This document shows, in pieces, positions 27,401 through 35,008 of a DNA stretch of 64,000 nt (positions are counted from its first letter, which is position 1; each line of letters opens with the position of its first letter). Source of the stretch: Herbidospora mongoliensis (GTDB taxonomy: Bacteria; Actinomycetota; Actinomycetes; Streptosporangiales; Streptosporangiaceae). The translations under genes and the position numbers were made by a program. Below the pieces are notes generated by a model. That model was not told where the DNA came from. It did not search any database and saw nothing but the letters and a program-made list of their open reading frames with translations. The stretch covers positions 248,001 to 312,000 of the forward strand of contig NZ_BBXD01000013.1 of the NCBI RefSeq assembly GCF_001570545.1. The letters run 5' to 3'.

Positions 27401-27599
27401 CGAACAACTTGGCGCCCAGCGGGCCGTTGCCGATCGGCAGCGCCTGGGTCTCCCAGTTGGTCGCCGGCGAGTTGTACCACAACGTCAGGTCATCGGTCGG
27501 GGGGAGCGCCAGCGCCGCCGCCTGGGTCTGGGTGATCGCGGTCATGCCCGTGAGCATGACCAATGCGGTCAATCCGGCAATGCCTAATCTTCGGCGCAC
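24408..27599 (-). CDS. Secreted GH95 glycosidase with two CBM6-like domains
   Basis: Extracellular alpha-L-fucosidase or alpha-L-galactosidase of family GH95, 1063 residues. A signal peptide (ALVMLTGMTAITQTQA) leads into the N-terminal beta domain starting WYNSPATNWETQALPIGNGP. The catalytic (alpha/alpha)6 barrel shows the paired Asn motif HVNINLQMNYWPAEQ and a candidate acid Glu in SYSPENGDF. After a C-terminal beta domain come two tandem carbohydrate-binding modules (about 805-925 and 940-1063), each containing GYIDNGDWAAYS. GTG start with GGAGGATCCC upstream. Probably acts on xyloglucan, arabinogalactan or pectin side chains. Confidence 0.92.
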   Translation of the reverse strand: MRRRLGIAGLTALVMLTGMTAITQTQAAALALPPTDDLTLWYNSPATNWETQALPIGNGPLGAKLFGGVASEQIQFNEKTLWTGGPGASGGYNHGNWTSPRPGAIDNIQAQIDQSQRIVPQTVANALGQGKTNFGSYQTFGDLFLDFAGAPTSTTEYRRELSLREAVARVGYTAGGVEYTREYFASNPGNVIVARISASQTGRVSFTVRHTSPRSDKTVTASNGRLTIKGALANNGLKFEAQVQVLNQGGTRTDSGDRVTVTGANSVVLVLSAGTNYSDVYPTYRGADPASGVTSRVTAAAAQSYDALKAAHLADYKNLFDRVKLNIGQTNPTVPTNTLRSNYTGGSSTQDRALEAMFFAYGRYLLISSSRENDILPANLQGVWNNVVNPPWDADYHVNINLQMNYWPAEQTNLRETTRPYDRYVNSMVAPGRVTAQNMYGARGWVVNNETNPYGFTGVHSYPQSFWFPEAAAWTTQHLYDSYRFNGDINYLRNTAYPAIKGAAEFWLDFLHTDPRDNRLVVSPSYSPENGDFSAGAAMSQQIVKEVFTNALASARALNVDTSLQAELTTALSRLDPGLRIGSWGQLQEWKTDWDSQTDTHRHVSHLFALHPSNQILPGTAEANAARVSLNARGDGGTGWSKAWKINFWARLLDGNRAHKLLSEQLKTSTLDNLWDTHPPFQIDGNFGATSGVAEMLVQSQHDTVHVLPALPSTWANGSVTGLKARGDVTVDTTWRSGAAETIILKTARSAPIKVRTAAATGTYSVKDETGATVTATRTGDTLSWAATAGKTYTISFTTTGGGTTQTVEGEAFTSQSGVQSAGHTTASGGQTVGYIDNGDWAAYSQVSTSGLRTFSARVSSGGPGGTITIRAGSQTGTVLGTVAVAPTGSWDTFATVSTTLTGTGSGPLYLVFSGGSGSLLDVDTITVGTTGGTGPQPQTVQGEAWTSMSGVQQADHPGAQGGFSIGYIDNGDWAAYSGVSTSGLRTFSARVSSAGAGGTIQIRSGSQTGTLLGSVAVAPTGGWDTHVTVSTTLTGSASGPLFLVFTGGAGSLFDVDSFTVSA
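24411..25190 (-). repeat. Tandem duplicated carbohydrate-binding module
   Basis: Two copies of a roughly 125-residue CBM6-like module separated by a short Gly/Thr/Pro linker. Long stretches are near identical, for example STSGLRTFSARVSS and TVLGTVAVAPTGSWDT against TLLGSVAVAPTGGWDT. The similarity extends to DNA, which suggests recent duplication or gene conversion. Confidence 0.8.
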
Positions 27600-27759
27600 G
27601 GGATCCTCCGGTCAGGTGAGGGGTCAGTCAAGGAAATAGCATCGAAACACCCCTGAAACAAGGGCTGGCATCCGATGTTTCCGTGACCTGTGGCAGATTT
27701 CTGACCGGTTGATCCCGATGGAGAGCACTACAGATCGGATGTATTTCGAGTTATCGGAA

Positions 27760-28815
27760 TCAGAGCTTGAGGCCCGTCTTCGCCGCCCACTTGACGCTCC
27801 GCGAGACGCCTTCCTTGAGCACGGCGCCGGTGCGCCCGGCCACGAACGTCTTGCGCGGGGTGTCGTCGTGGTAGGTGAGCTGGGCCACCGCGTCCGCCCG
27901 GCCGAGGCTCACGCAGACCGCGACGAAGCGCACGACGTGGGGCACCAGTTCGCGGCCCTCGATGACGCGCACGACGTTGAGGGCCGCGGTGGCCGACTGG
28001 GGTTCCGAGGCCTGGCACGACAACCGCGCCCCCGGCACGGCCGCGCAGTCGCCAGCCGCGAAGACACGGGGGTCGTCGACGCTGCGCAGGAACTCGTCCA
28101 CCACCACGCGGCCCTCCTCGTTGACGGTGAAGCCGCTGCGCGCGGCGAGGTCGGGGGCGCCCGACACGATCGCCCACAGGGTGAGGTCGGTGGCGAGAGC
28201 CGTACCGTCGCTGAGCAGGATTCGCCCGTCGGCCACCTCCGTGACGCCGTTCTCGACGATCTCGACCTTCAGCCGGGCGAGCCCGGCGCGCACCCGGCGC
28301 CGCGCCCCCTCTCCGAAGGTCGCCGCGAGACGCGACCCCACGACGCGCACCCGCAGGTCGGGCCGTGCGGCGGCGATCTCGGACGCCGTCTCGATGCCGG
28401 TCGGGCCGCTGCCTATGACGGTGACGACGGCCTGCGGCTGAAGGGCGGCGAGGGCGGCACGTGCCTGTTCGGCGCCCTCCCAGGTCCCGATCGGGACGGT
28501 GCCCGGCATCGGCTGGACGGTGCTGCCGACGGCCAGCACGACATGGTCGAATTCGATGGAGCTCCCGTCGTCGAGCAGGACGAGCCCGTCGCCGATCTTC
28601 TCGACGCTGCCGATCCTGGCCGTGATCCCGTCACGCAGCATCGAGGTGAGCGGGGCCTGCGCCGTGGAGGTGCCCGACACCCGCTGGTGCAGCCGGATCC
28701 GCTCGACGAAGTGGCCGCGCGGGTTGATCACCGTGATCTCGGCCTCAGTCTTCTTGGAGAGCAGGTTCGCCGCGTTCGTGCCCGCGTAACCGGCCCCTAC
28801 CACCACGATCTTCAT
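27760..28815 (-). CDS. NADH dehydrogenase-like flavin oxidoreductase
   Basis: FAD-dependent pyridine nucleotide oxidoreductase, 351 residues, related to NDH-2/AIF-type enzymes. An N-terminal FAD dinucleotide fold (KIVVVGAGYAGTNAANLL), an NAD fold (VVTVIGSGPTGIETASE) and the FAD-closing motif DPRVFAAGDCAAVPG are present. There is no CxxC disulfide. The ATG at 28815 is set by GGAGACGGCA and the start of the FAD fold. A perfect ECF41-type promoter lies upstream, so it should be the target of the divergent sigma factor. The electron acceptor is unknown. Confidence 0.9.
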   Translation of the reverse strand: MKIVVVGAGYAGTNAANLLSKKTEAEITVINPRGHFVERIRLHQRVSGTSTAQAPLTSMLRDGITARIGSVEKIGDGLVLLDDGSSIEFDHVVLAVGSTVQPMPGTVPIGTWEGAEQARAALAALQPQAVVTVIGSGPTGIETASEIAAARPDLRVRVVGSRLAATFGEGARRRVRAGLARLKVEIVENGVTEVADGRILLSDGTALATDLTLWAIVSGAPDLAARSGFTVNEEGRVVVDEFLRSVDDPRVFAAGDCAAVPGARLSCQASEPQSATAALNVVRVIEGRELVPHVVRFVAVCVSLGRADAVAQLTYHDDTPRKTFVAGRTGAVLKEGVSRSVKWAAKTGLKL

Positions 28816-28848
28816 TGCCGTCTCCTCGTCTGGTCGCGTCAGACAAGA

Positions 28849-28875
28849 GACGCTCCGAAGTTCCTTTCTGTGACA
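28849..28875 (-). promoter_or_regulatory. ECF41 sigma promoter of the oxidoreductase
   Basis: Read on the minus strand: TGTCACA (28875-28869), exactly 16 bp, then CGTC (28852-28849), 34 bp before the start codon. This equals the ECF41-group consensus as I recall it (TGTCACA-N16-CGTC). Confidence 0.8.
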
Positions 28876-28902
28876 TGTCACGAAACGATTGGTTCCGGCA
28901 TC
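28876..28902 (+). promoter_or_regulatory. Probable autoregulatory ECF41 promoter
   Basis: TGTCACG (28876-28882), 16 bp, CATC (28899-28902): one mismatch in each box from the divergent promoter. The two -35 boxes lie back to back and form a TGACATGTCA palindrome. The predicted start of transcription falls at about 28909, next to the ATG at 28911. Confidence 0.55.
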
Positions 28903-28910
28903 TGATGGAT

Positions 28911-29798
28911 ATGACCGATCCCGCCACGGAGACGTTCGTCGCCCACCGCGCCCTGCTCTTCACCGTCGCCTACGAGATGCTCGGCTCCGCCGCCGACGCC
29001 GAGGACGTCGTCCAGGAGACCTGGCTGAAGTGGACCGGCGTGGACCTCTCGTCGGTACGGGACCAGCGCGCCTACCTGGTCACCATCGCCACCCGCCAGG
29101 CCCTCGGCAGGCTCCGCGTCCTCGGCCGCCGCAAGGAGACCTACGTCGGCCCGTGGCTGCCCGAACCCCTGCTGACCGCCCCCGACGTCGCCGAGGACGT
29201 CGAGCTGGCCGACAGCCTCTCCACCGCGATGTTGCTGGTCCTGGAGACCCTCACCCCGACGGAGCGGGCCGTGTTCGTCCTCCGCGAGGTCTTCGCCTTC
29301 GATTACGCCGAGGTCGCGGAAGCGGTCGGCAAGACCCAGGCGGCGGTACGCCAGATCGCCCACCGCGCCCGCGAACACGTCGCCGCCCGCCGCCCACGCG
29401 GCACGGCCTCCCAGGAGCAGACGAAGGGCGCGATGGCCGCGTTCCAGCGCGCGATCGACAACGGCGACCTGCAGGGGCTGCTCGACCTGCTCGCCCCCGA
29501 CGTGGTCTTGCTGGCCGACGGCGGCGGCGTCATCCAGGCCATGCCCCGGCCCCTGCTGGGAGCGGAGAAGCTGGTCCGGTTCTACGCGGCCATCCTGCGC
29601 AACTTCGGCTCGATCATGACGCTGGAACCGGCCCAGGCCAACGGCTGCCCGGTGTTCCTCGCCTATCTCGACGGGACGTTGGACGGAGTGATGTCCATGA
29701 AGGTCGAAGACAACTTGATCACCGAGCTCTACTACGTCAGGAACCCGGAGAAACTGTCCCGCCTGACCGAGGAGACGGCGTTGAGCCGGGAACTCTAG
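28911..29798 (+). CDS. ECF41-group RNA polymerase sigma factor with SnoaL-like extension
   Basis: 295-residue extracytoplasmic-function sigma factor. Region 2 (AYEMLGSAADAEDVVQETWL) and region 4 (LTPTERAVFVLREVFAFDYA, then KTQAAVRQIAHRAREHV) are followed by a C-terminal SnoaL-like domain that in ECF41 members replaces an anti-sigma factor. Group hallmarks are present: WLPEPLL in the linker, LADGGG in the extension, NPEKLSRL near the end. The ATG at 28911 fits a leaderless message from the predicted promoter; ATGs at 28875 and 28905 are alternatives. Confidence 0.9.
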   Translation: MTDPATETFVAHRALLFTVAYEMLGSAADAEDVVQETWLKWTGVDLSSVRDQRAYLVTIATRQALGRLRVLGRRKETYVGPWLPEPLLTAPDVAEDVELADSLSTAMLLVLETLTPTERAVFVLREVFAFDYAEVAEAVGKTQAAVRQIAHRAREHVAARRPRGTASQEQTKGAMAAFQRAIDNGDLQGLLDLLAPDVVLLADGGGVIQAMPRPLLGAEKLVRFYAAILRNFGSIMTLEPAQANGCPVFLAYLDGTLDGVMSMKVEDNLITELYYVRNPEKLSRLTEETALSREL

Positions 29799-30097
29799 AT
29801 TCCGGTACGCAGAATGCGCTCATGAATCGCCCGCAACCGCTCCCCCAGCACGACATCGGGCCCTCCTTGGAGCGACCAGACGAAACCGGCGTCCACCACT
29901 CCCCTGGCGTCGGCGTCGAGCGAGTCGAAGACCGTCTCCAGGTAGGCCGCCACCCGCTGCCTTGAAGGCAGATCGGCGAGAAGGCAGAAGAAGACGTGCG
30001 GGAGCACCACGCCGTTGTCCCGCAGGTGCTTCCGGTGAAAGCCCTCCAGCTCCGGGAGCTCAGCGACCACTTCCCGGACCAGGTCGTACGGCGTCAT
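29795..30097 (-). CDS. Small conserved-looking protein, unknown function
   Basis: About 100 residues from the ATG at 30097 (TPYDLVREVVAELPELEGFH), helical, soluble, no motif recognised. The first 38 bp overlap the end of the glycosyltransferase gene in another frame. Its stop overlaps the sigma-factor stop on the other strand within a CTAG. An upstream ATG at 30106 is possible. Confidence 0.6.
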   Translation of the reverse strand: MTPYDLVREVVAELPELEGFHRKHLRDNGVVLPHVFFCLLADLPSRQRVAAYLETVFDSLDADARGVVDAGFVWSLQGGPDVVLGERLRAIHERILRTGI

Positions 30098-31328
30098 GTC
30101 GCCCATCCTGGACCAGGCACGCATGGAGCAGTTCATCCCACAGGGGACCGATGGCGCTCATGTCGTATTCCTTGGCCGTGGCGAAGCCGTTTTCGGCCAG
30201 TTGATCTCTCAGGTCCGGGTCGACGATGAGGCGGCCGATGGCGTCGGCCAGGGCGTGGATCTTGCCCGCTGGCACGAGCAGGCCGTTGTGGCCGTCGGTG
30301 ATGATCTCGGCGGGGCCGGTCGGGCAGTCGTAGGCGACGACCGGGACGCCCACGCTCATGGCCTCCAGGATGGTCATCGGCATGCCCTCGCGGCGGCTGC
30401 TGAGGATGTTCATCGAGGCTCCGGCGAGGACCGTGCCGACGTCGTTGGCCAGGCCCATGAGCTGGACGCAGTCGGTCAGCTCGCGTTTCTCGATCGACTC
30501 CACCAGCTTGTCGTGGCGGGCGCCGGAGCCGTAGATGCGCAGCACCCACTCGGGGTGGACCTTGTGCACGTGGGCCCAGGCGCGGATCAGCAGGTCATAG
30601 CCCTTGACGTGGGCGAGCCGCCCGATCGCCACGGCGACCGGCGCGGTGCGCGGGGCCGGCGGGGCGTTCAGTTCCGGGACGGCGTTGGGGATGCGGACCA
30701 GGTGGGCCGGCGGGTTCTTCAACGCCTTGCGGTAGGAGCGCAGGTCGGTCTCGGTCAGCGTCGCGACGGCGGTGAGGCGGCCGTAGCGGCGGGCGATCTG
30801 CTTCCTGGTCTCCTCGCCGTGCGACGGGAGGTTCGCGTGCTCCTGGCCGATGGTGATCACTTCGGGGCCGGCGAAGCGGGCGATGAGCAGATTGAGGGCC
30901 GGCCGGGTGCCGATGAGGACGCCCCCGCGCCGACCTCGGATGTAGCGTGCCAGCGCGATGTCGGTTTTCAGGGTGTACCAGTGGGCGGCGGCCTCGTCGG
31001 ATGGCGTCAGACGGCTGCGGAAACGGTTGAGCAGTCCTTTCCTGCCGTCGACGCGATCATCGAGACAGGTGATCCGCACCCCGGGCGGCGGTTCGAAGAA
31101 GAGCTCGGGCAATTCCCGTACGACGCTCACGATCTCGACGTCGTGGTTTTTGGCCAGGTGGGCGGCCAAGTTAAAGACCGTCCGAATGGTGCCGCCCATA
31201 CCGTACGCGTGCAACAGGAGAATGCGAATCTCCCGAGTGTCGGGCGGTGGAGCTTTTCTGGCGCGGCGCCGGTCGCGACTTTCCAGTACCCGGACGACGG
31301 CACGTCGTAAAGCTCCCGAAATGGGCAA
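30060..31328 (-). CDS. GT4-family glycosyltransferase
   Basis: Retaining GT-B glycosyltransferase of 422 residues using a nucleotide-sugar donor. The N-terminal domain carries LLLHAYGMGGTIRTVFNLA, the C-terminal domain AVAIGRLAHVKGYDLLIRAW and the donor-binding loop SRREGMPMTILEAMSVGVPV with the E-x7-E pattern. The start is TTG at 31328, preceded by AAAGGGGAAA. It resembles enzymes that build poly(glycerol)-type or surface glycans, but the acceptor is unknown. It is divergent from the EXLDI gene across a CRP-like site. Confidence 0.88.
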   Translation of the reverse strand: MPISGALRRAVVRVLESRDRRRARKAPPPDTREIRILLLHAYGMGGTIRTVFNLAAHLAKNHDVEIVSVVRELPELFFEPPPGVRITCLDDRVDGRKGLLNRFRSRLTPSDEAAAHWYTLKTDIALARYIRGRRGGVLIGTRPALNLLIARFAGPEVITIGQEHANLPSHGEETRKQIARRYGRLTAVATLTETDLRSYRKALKNPPAHLVRIPNAVPELNAPPAPRTAPVAVAIGRLAHVKGYDLLIRAWAHVHKVHPEWVLRIYGSGARHDKLVESIEKRELTDCVQLMGLANDVGTVLAGASMNILSSRREGMPMTILEAMSVGVPVVAYDCPTGPAEIITDGHNGLLVPAGKIHALADAIGRLIVDPDLRDQLAENGFATAKEYDMSAIGPLWDELLHACLVQDGRHDAVRPGPGSGR

Positions 31329-31394
31329 CAGTTTCCCCTTTGAAAATGTGCGATTTCCCCAGTATTAAGACGCAGTGAACGACCAATTAGCTGA

Positions 31395-31410
31395 TGTGAT
31401 CTGAGTCACA
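31395..31410. promoter_or_regulatory. CRP-family binding site, perfect consensus arms
   Basis: TGTGATCTGAGTCACA has the exact TGTGA-N6-TCACA arms of the CRP/GlxR consensus. It lies between divergent genes, 3 bp upstream of the -35 box of the EXLDI promoter. Confidence 0.7.
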
Positions 31411-31413
31411 TTT

Positions 31414-31450
31414 TTGTGGCACGGCCAGGCATACGTACACTCATGCGTAT
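31414..31450 (+). promoter_or_regulatory. Promoter of the EXLDI-glycosyltransferase pair
   Basis: TTGTGG (31414-31419), 16 bp, TACACT (31436-31441). The -10 lies inside an inverted repeat ATACG (31431-31435)/CGTAT (31446-31450) that could bind a further regulator. Confidence 0.4.
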
Positions 31451-31466
31451 ACAGAGAGGAGCCATC

Positions 31467-32015
31467 GTGCCCAACAAGACGATCTACGTCGCCGACGATG
31501 ACCTGCCCATGTTCGAGAGAGCTGCCCAGCTCGCGGGCGGCAAACTCTCCGCCGCGATCAGCACCGCCCTGCAGCGCTACGTCGAGATGGAGGAGGGCCG
31601 CGAGGAGGGCTACGAGGAGGTCATCCTGAAGGTCGGCCAGGGCACCGCCGTCCGCAAGCAGCGGTTCGCCGGGCTCCTGCTCGGCGAATGGGGGCGGACC
31701 GTGGGCCAGCGCGACGAGCGCTACCGCGTCTACCGGTCCCGCAAGGGCAAATACGTGCTGCACGTCGAACGCGGCCCCGAATACACCGACAGCATGACCC
31801 GCGACGCCGACAACTGGCTGTCGGGCCTGTTCTCGCGGAACGCGATGCGCACCTATCTCGGCCTGACCGACTCGGACTGGGGATTCGTCCAGGGCGAGGC
31901 CACCCTCGACGTGTTCGCGACCTTCGAGGAGCTCCGGGGCCGCGTCCCCTTCGAGTTCTACGAGCTGATCACCGACCTCGCGCAACGTCCGCCGGTCGAG
32001 GATCTCGACATCTGA
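31467..32015 (+). CDS. EXLDI-family protein
   Basis: 182-residue cytoplasmic protein ending in EDLDI, the C-terminal signature that names the family. The N-terminus (KTIYVADDDLPMFERAAQLA) resembles a ribbon-helix-helix-like start; the middle (EEVILKVGQGTAVRKQRFAG) is conserved-looking. Biochemical function is unknown. The GTG start follows AGAGGAG. Its stop overlaps the ATG of the glycosyltransferase (TGATG), so the two are translationally coupled. Confidence 0.82.
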   Translation: MPNKTIYVADDDLPMFERAAQLAGGKLSAAISTALQRYVEMEEGREEGYEEVILKVGQGTAVRKQRFAGLLLGEWGRTVGQRDERYRVYRSRKGKYVLHVERGPEYTDSMTRDADNWLSGLFSRNAMRTYLGLTDSDWGFVQGEATLDVFATFEELRGRVPFEFYELITDLAQRPPVEDLDI

Positions 32016-33154
32016 TGCGGGTGCTGCTGACGACCTACGGGTCGCGAGGAGACGTCGAGCCGCTGATCGGGCTCGCCCTGGAACTGCGGAGACTCGGCGC
32101 GGAGGTCGTGGTGTGCGCGCCGCCCGACTTCGCCCCTCGCCTGGCCGAGGTCGGCGTCGCGATGGTCCCGTTCGGCCCGTCGGCGAAGGCGCTGACGAAG
32201 GCGAAGCCGCCACCCGACGGGCTGCCCCGGCGGGCCGCCGAAGTGATCGCGGGCCTGTTCGAGGCGGTCCTCCCGGCGGCCGAGGGCTGTGACGTGCTGC
32301 TGACGGCGGGGATGATGCCGGCCGCCGCCGGGGCGCGATCGGTGGCCGAGAAGCTCGGCATCGACTGTGTGTACACCACCTTCGAGCAGCAGACCCTGCC
32401 CTCACCGCACCACCCGCCGCTGGCGTACGCGGGCCGGCCGTTCCCGCCGGGGGCCGGCGATCTGTGGGAGTTCGACGCCCAGACGATCGACGATCTCTTC
32501 GGCGAGGCCCTCAACGTCAACCGGGCCACGATCGGCCTGCCGCCGGTGGAGAACGTGCGCGACTACGTCCACGGGGACAGGCCCTGGCTGGCCAGCGACC
32601 CCGTCTTGGACCCGTGCCTGGATCCCGGCGTCCTGCAGACCGGTGCCTGGTTCGCGCCCGACACCCGGCCGCTCCCCGCCGACCTGCTCGCCTTCCTCGA
32701 CGCCGGGCCACCTCCGGTGTACGTGGGCTTCGGGAGCATGCCCGTCCACATCCCGGCGGAGGTCGTCGGCGGCCACCGGGTGATCGTCTCCCGTGGCTGG
32801 GGCGAGCTGGACGAGACCGGCTCCTTCGTCGTCGGCGAGGTCAACCATCAGGCGTTGTTCGGGCGTGTGGCGGCGGTCATCCACCACGGCGGAGCCGGCA
32901 CCACGACGACGGCCGCACGGGCCGGCGCACCCCAGGTGGTGCTGCCGCAGGCCGCCGACCAGCCCTATTGGGCCCGCCGGGTGACCGAGCTGGGCATCGG
33001 CGCGGCGATAGCGACCTTCGACGAGTTGCCGGGCGCGCTGGCCTCCCTCGACCGCGCCAGGGCTCTGGAGGTGTCCGCCACGATCCGCACCGACGGGGCG
33101 GCGACGGCCGCGGCTCACCTCACCAGGCGGCCGCAGATCTCGTCGATGACGTGA
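32015..33154 (+). CDS. GT1 (UGT/MGT-type) glycosyltransferase
   Basis: GT-B glycosyltransferase of natural-product type, 379 residues. It begins MRVLLTTYGSRGDVEPLIGL and carries the donor signature IHHGGAGTTTTAARAGAPQV. Such enzymes glycosylate macrolides, sterols or other lipophilic acceptors, often for detoxification. The segment after VYVGFGSMP is about 20 residues shorter than in most relatives, so part of the C-domain may be trimmed. Coupled to the EXLDI gene; its last 40 bp overlap the convergent flavoprotein gene. Confidence 0.88.
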   Translation: MRVLLTTYGSRGDVEPLIGLALELRRLGAEVVVCAPPDFAPRLAEVGVAMVPFGPSAKALTKAKPPPDGLPRRAAEVIAGLFEAVLPAAEGCDVLLTAGMMPAAAGARSVAEKLGIDCVYTTFEQQTLPSPHHPPLAYAGRPFPPGAGDLWEFDAQTIDDLFGEALNVNRATIGLPPVENVRDYVHGDRPWLASDPVLDPCLDPGVLQTGAWFAPDTRPLPADLLAFLDAGPPPVYVGFGSMPVHIPAEVVGGHRVIVSRGWGELDETGSFVVGEVNHQALFGRVAAVIHHGGAGTTTTAARAGAPQVVLPQAADQPYWARRVTELGIGAAIATFDELPGALASLDRARALEVSATIRTDGAATAAAHLTRRPQISSMT

Positions 33155-34413
33155 GGCGCGAGGGTCGCGGCCTGACCTCTGATCTCGGGGATGGCCGTGG
33201 TCTCGTACCGGCTGCCTCTCAGCACCGGGCCGAGGGTGACGAGCCGATCATCGGCGTGTCCGGCGGCGTCGACGAGGCGCCCGCGCGCGTCGGCGTCGAT
33301 GCCGAGCCCGAGCCGGTCGGGCCGGACCATCCTGTCGCCGATGAGCCTGGTCAGCAGCGGATCGCGGGTGCAGACCGAGCCCGGCCCGGTCGCGTTGAGA
33401 ACCCAGGAGACGGGGATGTCGCGGTCGCCCATGTGCACGATCACTCCGTCGGGGCCGGGCGAGACCCCGTCCACACAGCCGTTCAGCATCTTCAGCCGCC
33501 CGCTCGACCGCAGGTCGGCGATCTTGGCGGCGGTGACCGGCGGGATCCGGTGCCGGTGGATCTCCCAGTAGCGCGCCGCCAGCTGGAGGAACCGGCGCTG
33601 CTCCTTCAGCGGCAGCCGCGACCACAGTTCCGGAACTCTGGGCCGCAGCCCGTCGACGACACCCCGCCACTCGCCGTGTGAGGCCGCCTCGTGCACCGCC
33701 CGGAAGAGCACCCGCAATGTCAGCGGCCCTTCGGGCAGCGTGACCTGCCGGGGAACAACCGGGTTCTCGTCGTGTACGCGCGGCAGCAGCCCATGCCGCG
33801 ACACCGCGTAGACCGTTCGATCGGGCGTGCGGGTGAGCGTGACGGCCAGGTCGACCATGGTCAGCCCCGTCCCGACGACCAGCACGTCACCGCTGTCGAC
33901 CTCGTTGAGCGCACCCACCGCCCACGGGTCGTTGGTACATCGTTTCTCCGGCAGCTTCAGCCCGGGGGCGGCGTTCCCGGTGGCCAGCACGATCGCGTCG
34001 GCGTCGTACACCCGTCCGTCGGTGAGCGAGACCCGGTAGGGCCGCCGGGACACCGACGCGACGTCACCCGTGACCCGCCGCACTGTTCGTTCCGGTACGT
34101 CTTGCGCGCGCTCCAGCACGTCCCGCAGGTAGTGGCCGTAGGTCTGCCGGGGCAGGAACGCGCAGTCGGGCGACTTGGCCCAGCGGACGAAGTCGGCCGG
34201 ATCATGCTCCAGAGCGCTCATCTTCACGGCGGGGGCGTTGAGCAGATGGGCGGGATCGGTGGTGGAGTAGGCCTGACCGAGGCCGTGGCGGGCGTACCGA
34301 TCGATCAGCACGACGTGCAGGGGCAGACGACGGACGCGGGCGGCGTGCAGCAGGTGGACGGCGGCCAGCGTGCCACTGGCCCCACCGCCCACGACCACGA
34401 TGACGGGAGTCAT
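33115..34413 (-). CDS. FAD/NAD(P)-binding protein (FAD_NAD_binding_9 type)
   Basis: Flavoprotein of 432 residues with the N-terminal dinucleotide fold VIVVVGGGASGTLAAVHLL, HGLGQAYSTTDPAHLLNAPA and a second nucleotide motif VLVVGTGLTMVDLAV. It resembles HcaD/ornithine-monooxygenase-like oxidoreductases of unknown reaction. The ATG at 34413 begins the FAD fold; no good ribosome site is visible. It lies 19 bp behind the CGNR regulator gene and is probably cotranscribed. Confidence 0.85.
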   Translation of the reverse strand: MTPVIVVVGGGASGTLAAVHLLHAARVRRLPLHVVLIDRYARHGLGQAYSTTDPAHLLNAPAVKMSALEHDPADFVRWAKSPDCAFLPRQTYGHYLRDVLERAQDVPERTVRRVTGDVASVSRRPYRVSLTDGRVYDADAIVLATGNAAPGLKLPEKRCTNDPWAVGALNEVDSGDVLVVGTGLTMVDLAVTLTRTPDRTVYAVSRHGLLPRVHDENPVVPRQVTLPEGPLTLRVLFRAVHEAASHGEWRGVVDGLRPRVPELWSRLPLKEQRRFLQLAARYWEIHRHRIPPVTAAKIADLRSSGRLKMLNGCVDGVSPGPDGVIVHMGDRDIPVSWVLNATGPGSVCTRDPLLTRLIGDRMVRPDRLGLGIDADARGRLVDAAGHADDRLVTLGPVLRGSRYETTAIPEIRGQAATLAPHVIDEICGRLVR

Positions 34414-34432
34414 GCCCCTAGAATAAGAGACT

Positions 34433-34981
34433 TTACCTACAAGTTTTATAGGCAATTTCTGATTCCGCGGATCGCCTGGCCCGATGGCGCCGGACCGCAT
34501 CCCGGTTGGCGCACCCCTGCGAGCAGTAGCGCTGCCGGGCGGTTCGCGACGTATCGGCGTAGATGACCGCGCATCCCGGCGCGGCACATCGGCCCAACCG
34601 GTCCATACCCCGCGAGACCAGGTGCAGCGCGGTGCCGACCGAGATGAGCGCGAACAGCACCGCCCCGAGGCGCTGCAGGTCGTCGCGGTAGTGAAGGTGC
34701 CAGCCCCCGGCGTGGTCGGTCAGCCGGGGGTAGGCGGCCGACCGGGCCAGCATGTCGTTGAGCAGATCGGCCTTCTCGCGTTCACCGGGGGCGTCGACGA
34801 TCTCGACCCAGGCCCGCGTCACTTCGAGGACGTGGTCGAGATCGGCGGGCTCGACCGGGCGTTCCAGCACGAGCCCCGCCTTGAGGCAGCGCTCAGCGAG
34901 TTCTTCGGCGGTGGCCAGTGGGCGGTTGGCGAGATCCGCGGCGAAGTTGACGACATCGGCACCGTAAGGGTTGAGGTGCAT
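34433..34981 (-). CDS. CGNR zinc-finger (ABATE-domain) transcriptional regulator
   Basis: 182 residues: an N-terminal ABATE/stress-sensor domain and a C-terminal treble-clef zinc finger, GRCAAPGC...YCSQGCANRDAVRRHRAR, with CANR in place of the usual CGNR. It probably regulates the operon containing the flavoprotein gene behind it. It is divergent from a GNAT gene with only 27 bp between starts. Confidence 0.87.
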   Translation of the reverse strand: MHLNPYGADVVNFAADLANRPLATAEELAERCLKAGLVLERPVEPADLDHVLEVTRAWVEIVDAPGEREKADLLNDMLARSAAYPRLTDHAGGWHLHYRDDLQRLGAVLFALISVGTALHLVSRGMDRLGRCAAPGCAVIYADTSRTARQRYCSQGCANRDAVRRHRARRSAESEIAYKTCR

Positions 34982-35008
34982 AAGCCCATTACAGCAGCCT
35001 TCTGTCCC

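Noticed and set aside
28869-28882. TGTGACATGTCACG as a CRP or other repressor operator
   Set aside because: The spacing of the arms does not fit CRP, and exact 16-bp distances to CGTC and CATC explain it better as paired ECF41 -35 boxes.
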